From Prochilodus magdalenae (Eukaryota; Chordata; Actinopteri; Characiformes; Prochilodontidae): 64,000 nucleotides of DNA. How positions within the stretch are numbered: the first letter of the stretch is position 1; the number at the start of each line of letters is the position of its first letter. Below are positions 60,451 through 64,000 of the stretch, piece after piece. The position numbers and the translations under genes were made by a program. The notes under the pieces are model-generated. The model saw nothing but the letters and a program-made list of their open reading frames with translations. It did not search any database and had not been told where the DNA came from. Where the stretch lies: contig JAMWET010000473.1 of assembly GCA_024036415.1 (NCBI GenBank), positions 346,001 through 410,000 on the forward strand. Direction: 5' to 3'.

Positions 60451-62511
60451 AACAATAGTAACACTTTACTTAAGGTCAGCGTTCACAAGGCTACATGACA
60501 CATACATAAGCCTTTCATCGGGGACATGAACAAACATTTTGAGGTGCTATTGCTCTAACCTCAAAAAAAAAAAATGCCTCTTGCAACAGCCTGAAGTGTA
60601 ACCCATAAGCATGCACCAGCATGGTGTAATGCTGTACCACAAGCTCATTTTAAATATGTGAATTCTTTTCAATTTTAAAGAGAAAAAAGGAATTAAATAG
60701 GAAAAACTGCACACTGTTAATGCATTAGTGTAACCACATTATCACAGTTTGATGCTGACAGTGGCTTAACTCAATGATTCCTGGTGAAGCCCAGTAATTA
60801 GACTGGAGTAGGCTATATCTAGTTTTGTACCTACTTATTAGTATGTCCTAGAATACAGACCAGTATAAAATGTGATATAGGATTTCATATTCTCTGATTT
60901 TACCATCCCATAATTCACAATATTCCTATTTAGTCAACATACAGCGCTTACCAAACTGTAACTTTTGGGGTTAGCCCCCTACAGGAAAGCATACTCTATG
61001 ATAAAAAGGCTACTTCTATGAGCTACAGATGCTTGCATTTTAAATAGAGCATGTTCAAGTACTTGTCAACTAGCTGTTTAACTAGAAGCTCATGTCAACT
61101 TCACCCATCTTAGCTTAATACATAATAGCTTATTACACATTAATGGATATTTTACACAAATAAGAATTAGAAATAAGTTAGCATATTAGCTATTAAGATG
61201 CAATAAGCTAACATGCTTTCATATAGCTGCCAATGTTATAGCTGGCAACAAATAAAGGTTACAGTCGACAATAATAGGCAATATTTCACAACATGATGCA
61301 CATGTGACATGCTGTGCATCAGTTATACCATTTGCCATAAATCATTTCCACATCTTCAAAGGCTCACCAAGAGCCCTCGTGGAACACCAACAAGAGAACT
61401 ACACTGTAACTTGACAGAGAACATAGGACATCACTTTGTGTAACAATTTTTACGCAAATTTTACGCGTGTCCCAAATAGGAATGTCTATTCAAAAATAAT
61501 AATGGTTTTGATGAAATGGCCAACTAATTGAGTCTAACTTTAGCAATTTTGGCCTGCTTAACCGCTGTTCCCTCTTGTCCCATTTTGAATGATGCATGCC
61601 TGTACATATACATTTGAAGAACAATCATGCATAAAAGACAGTCACAGGTATTGTTGGTGTCTCTGGGAAGTCACTCGCTAGATAGCCAGGTTAGCCAGCA
61701 TGCTAATCATTATATTAGGTATAGGCTTTCAATGTGACGTAAGTGAACTGGCGTCTGCTAGTGTGAACATCGGCACTTGGCCAACTTTAGCACAACTTTG
61801 TGCACATACTTGCCTTTTAAGACAATTGGCACAAACCAAAAACATTGAATAGACTTCTTCTGAAAAGGCTGAATTGTCTTAAAGGCTACCTTTGGCAGTT
61901 TGGATGTTATGATACTTATTGGGATCAACCTTTATAAATGTCTTAATGGGTTTACTTCAGTTGTCATGTAAGGCTGTAGGTTTAATTATTTTATGTAAAG
62001 GCTCTTTACACTTCCGTTTTACATTCACAAAATGGTTCCTACAAAACATAAATTGAAAGGTCCCCAAAAAGATCTCTGTAATAGTGGTCACCAGTACTCG
62101 CCCTGTAGATCTACCATCCTGCAGAATAGACTATAGTTTTAACCTCAGTTTGCTCCACAGCTGCTCCAGCTATTTAATTCTTGACTGGTTGGATCAGATT
62201 CATTACTTTGCAGGGAAGAAGACCTCCACAAGAGAATGTGTGACCACTGCTCTATGGCATCATTGTAAAAAAAAACAAAAACACTTTTTCGTTTATTTAA
62301 TTGTGTAATGTGTCTTCCGCAACACTCACAACAGCTGTGACTAATCGAGACCGTTTGAAGTTTACATTTCAGACTACAACCTTTACTGCCACCGTGACAA
62401 GCTGAATGCTCTATTGAGGATGATCCGGTGTCTGTGTTTTTTTGGGCCAGTTGTTTGTGCTGTTTATTTTGGTGACATTAATGCGGTTTTAATTATACTG
62501 TACCAATCTAG
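60451..62511. other. Intron spacer without recognised features
   Basis: AT-rich DNA with scattered CTAGC/GCTAAC words but no delimited element and no exon until 62,512. Confidence 0.5.
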
Positions 62512-62546
62512 GTCCTGATTGCAGCGAGCAAGCCCAGAGCACAGTG
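62512..62546 (+). CDS. Candidate second coding exon (35 nt) of the same gene
   Basis: This short block is flanked by an acceptor ending CTAG and a strong donor GTAAGA. Joined to phase-1 exon 1 it reads G-P-D-C-S-E-Q-A-Q-S-T-V and returns to phase 0. It would place a single Cys just after the signal peptide. Support is limited: 35 nt is short, the polypyrimidine tract is only moderate, and an open 12-codon frame is not improbable by chance. It is proposed because splice sites and phase agree with both exon 1 and the next candidate. Intron 1 would then be about 35.2 kb. Confidence 0.42.
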
Positions 62547-62839
62547 GTAAGAAAAAAACATCCTGTCTGCTATTGGCACTGGATGGCAGAGGTTTGATGG
62601 CTGTAGTATAATTGTACAAATAAGAACGAACAGTGGTAAGATACTTGGACTAGACAGAGGAGAGATTTGTAAGATAAGTTAATGACTAGGGTTAGTTCTG
62701 GAATAAGATTGTTTATAGATGAAAATCAAGAATAACTTGGTAGTGGAAGACAAATGATGGATAGAGGAGTATGGAGAGGGAAAAGAATGGCTTTTGAGCT
62801 AAAGTATGGTGGAGGTAGTTTTTTGGCAAGAGCTGACCA

Positions 62840-63560
62840 TATATCATGTGGGTGGTGAATACATTTACATTTTATGGCGTTTAGCTGACGCTCTTGTCCA
62901 GAGCGACTTACAAGGTTAATCATATTACAGGTAGGCCAATGTAGTGTTAGGAGTCTTGCCCAAGGACTCTTATTGGTGTGGCACAGCATAGTCACCTAGA
63001 CTGGGATTCGAACCACAGTCTCCCACGTGTAGTGGTGGCTCTGGGTAGTGGCCTTATTCGCTGAGCTACACCAACCACACATGAATAGTTCTCAGTACAG
63101 CAATGATGCTGACATGGTAATGGCATGAGAGAAAATGAGGCATTGCTATCAGATGTTATCAGAGTGGATCAGGTAGGGCAGTACTAACAGGTAGCCATTC
63201 TAACCTTTATTAGAAGCACCTCTTTAGTTGGTGCACCTAGCCCTTCATCTGTGATAAGCTTCTGAAAATAGGGCCAATATTGTGATGATATTTTTACCAG
63301 GTAGACAGATGTCTACATAGCGGTGACACTGAGCACTGCTGCATCTAATCAGCTCATATTAGTGCAACACAGTAACATGCCACTATCATGATGGTGTCCC
63401 TGCATCCGCCACCCAAATACTATTCTGTTTGTTGGAGGAAATAGAGGGCAGTCGACAGCTTGCACAGTCAGTATCAGTAGGCTACCGTCAGTAATTGAAT
63501 AACTACAAAGTGGACCTATATTACAGGTGTTTCTAATAATATGGCCAGTATGTAAAGATA
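62840..63560. repeat. Inverted-repeat element, copy 4, interrupted by a SINE
   Basis: GTGGGTGGTGAATA (62,848) continues after the SINE as TTCTCAGTACAGCAATGATG (63,090), matching the left arm of copy 3 (GGGTGGTGGATCATTCTTAG). The far arm lies near 63,405 (CATCCGCCACCCAAATACT), and the tail CTACAAAGTGGACCTATATT at 63,503 also matches copy 3. Confidence 0.65.
62862..63081 (-). mobile_element. tRNA-derived SINE with intact B box and LINE-like tail
   Basis: On the minus strand it begins TGGTGTAGCTCAGCGAATAA (A-box region), then carries a perfect polymerase III B box GGTTCGAATCC (63004-63014), a body with AGAGTCCTTGGGCAAGACTC, and a 3' tail TTGTAAGTCGCTCTGGACAA ending in AAATGTAAATG. The tail matches the 3' end of the LINE at 10,441. 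Flanks carry TGAATA on both sides (62856-62861 and 63082-63087), a candidate target-site duplication. The head is tRNA-like, but this is not a functional tRNA gene. Confidence 0.85.
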
Positions 63561-63744
63561 AAGGCAGGTGTAGGTAGAAAACTCTAGGTTTAACTCTGTT
63601 GATGATGGCCAAGCTTTCAGTTATCGTAGGAAACCTGTTGAAAGTCCTTGTCCCCCATCGATGAAGGAATGTAAGGTTGGTTCTGTGGATAAGGTTCAGC
63701 ATGCTGATATGACACCACCCCTCACCCTCCTCCCCTGGCTACAG

Positions 63745-63827
63745 CGGGACCCCCCACCACCAGAGCCACAGCAGGGCAGCCCCTGTCAGTGCCGGCTCAC
63801 TGAACCCATTCAGAGTCCACGGGCACG
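63745..63827 (+). CDS. Candidate third coding exon (83 nt), Pro-rich then Cys-x-Cys
   Basis: A strong acceptor (C/T-rich tract CCCCTCACCCTCCTCCCC, then CTACAG) and a strong donor (GTGAGC at 63828) bracket 83 nt. In phase 0, as left by the previous candidate, it reads R-D-P-P-P-P-E-P-Q-Q-G-S-P-C-Q-C followed by R-L-T-E-P-I-Q-S-P-R-A and two bases (phase 2). The content is GC-rich and unlike the AT-rich surroundings. A second frame is also open (GTPHHQSH... then VSAGSLNPF), so the reading depends on the upstream exon. The third frame has a stop. The product would be the N-terminal ectodomain after the signal peptide. No family recognised. Confidence 0.5.
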
Positions 63828-64000
63828 GTGAGCCGCCTACAGATCCTCGTTTTGTGTGGTCTGAAAGGGAAACGGCTGCAGACCACCAGGGCTCAGCCAG
63901 GCAGTTTTTGACTGAGGGATTTTGGAATATGCCAGGTCAGGACAAACACACCCGTTTTGGTTTGTGGAAGATGGCGTCTTGCCAGCCACCTCGCAGCAGA
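63828..64000 (+). other. Start of the third putative intron, to window edge
   Basis: Follows the GTGAGC donor. No further exon was recognised before the window ends. Confidence 0.4.

Larger units (their letters stand above)
27313..62511 (+). other. Putative first intron (about 35 kb)
   Basis: It runs from the GTAAGC donor after the signal-peptide exon to the CTAG acceptor of the exon candidate at 62512. Within it I see no convincing further coding exon: the longer open stretches overlap on both strands or lie in transposon debris. It alternates between repeat-poor blocks and transposon-rich blocks, which are listed separately. A very long first intron carrying repeat-poor islands is common in vertebrate developmental and neuronal receptor genes. 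That is a general expectation, not proof of gene type. If the 62512 exon is wrong, the intron is at least this long. Confidence 0.42.

Noticed and set aside
63004..63069. Possible tRNA gene (perfect B box and A-box-like sequence)
   Set aside because: The sequence between and around the boxes does not fold into a tRNA with a proper acceptor stem, and the boxes belong to a SINE with a LINE-like tail.
1..64000. Prokaryotic-type systems, CRISPR arrays, phage or defence genes
   Set aside because: Repeats are dispersed transposons and microsatellites, there are no evenly spaced repeat-spacer arrays, and coding density and splice signals are those of a vertebrate genome.

Overview
This window looks like AT-rich, repeat-rich intergenic and intronic DNA from a ray-finned fish. 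The best guess is an otophysan (characin, knifefish, catfish or carp relative). The guess rests on the mix of decayed Tc1/mariner, hAT, L2-like LINE and tRNA-derived SINE sequences, plus a long inverted repeat that I know as typical of such genomes. There are no operons, CRISPR arrays, prokaryotic genes or rRNA genes. Most apparent reading frames are chance openings or decayed transposon sequence.

The one gene I can support lies on the + strand. A CpG-rich block (about 26,560-27,312) ends in a first coding exon at 27,243. It encodes a 23-residue signal-peptide-like start and stops at a strong splice donor at 27,313. Two small exon candidates with matching phase and good splice signals lie at 62,512-62,546 and 63,745-63,827. 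If they belong together, intron 1 is about 35 kb, intron 2 about 1.2 kb, and the gene runs off the right edge. I could not identify the protein.

Layout: 1-26,500 is the upstream flank. It carries a Tc1-like element split by an LTR-like insertion (1,843-3,156), inverted-repeat elements (3,941-4,190; 5,376-5,535; 25,545-26,035), an L2-like LINE end (10,441-11,458), an unnamed repeat family (13,140; 14,555), a non-LTR 3' tail (14,848-15,308), a short Tc1 element with near-perfect ends (17,701-18,237) and a SINE nested in an older repeat (21,980-22,291). 26,390-27,312 is the promoter and exon 1. 27,313-62,511 is the putative first intron. Its repeat-poor stretches (31,500-36,200; 38,700-39,780; 48,400-50,700; 53,640-54,600; 57,130-57,720; 59,650-60,450) are candidate conserved non-coding regulatory DNA, separated by transposon-rich stretches (42,400-43,000; 45,403-46,269; 46,390-47,830; 52,300-52,845; 58,246-59,226). 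62,512-64,000 holds the two exon candidates and another nested SINE.

I did not find a new biological system. The most informative observations are nested insertions with readable target-site duplications, a LINE and a SINE sharing a 3' tail inside one window, a satellite grown out of one arm of an inverted-repeat element, and the unidentified gene with a very long first intron.
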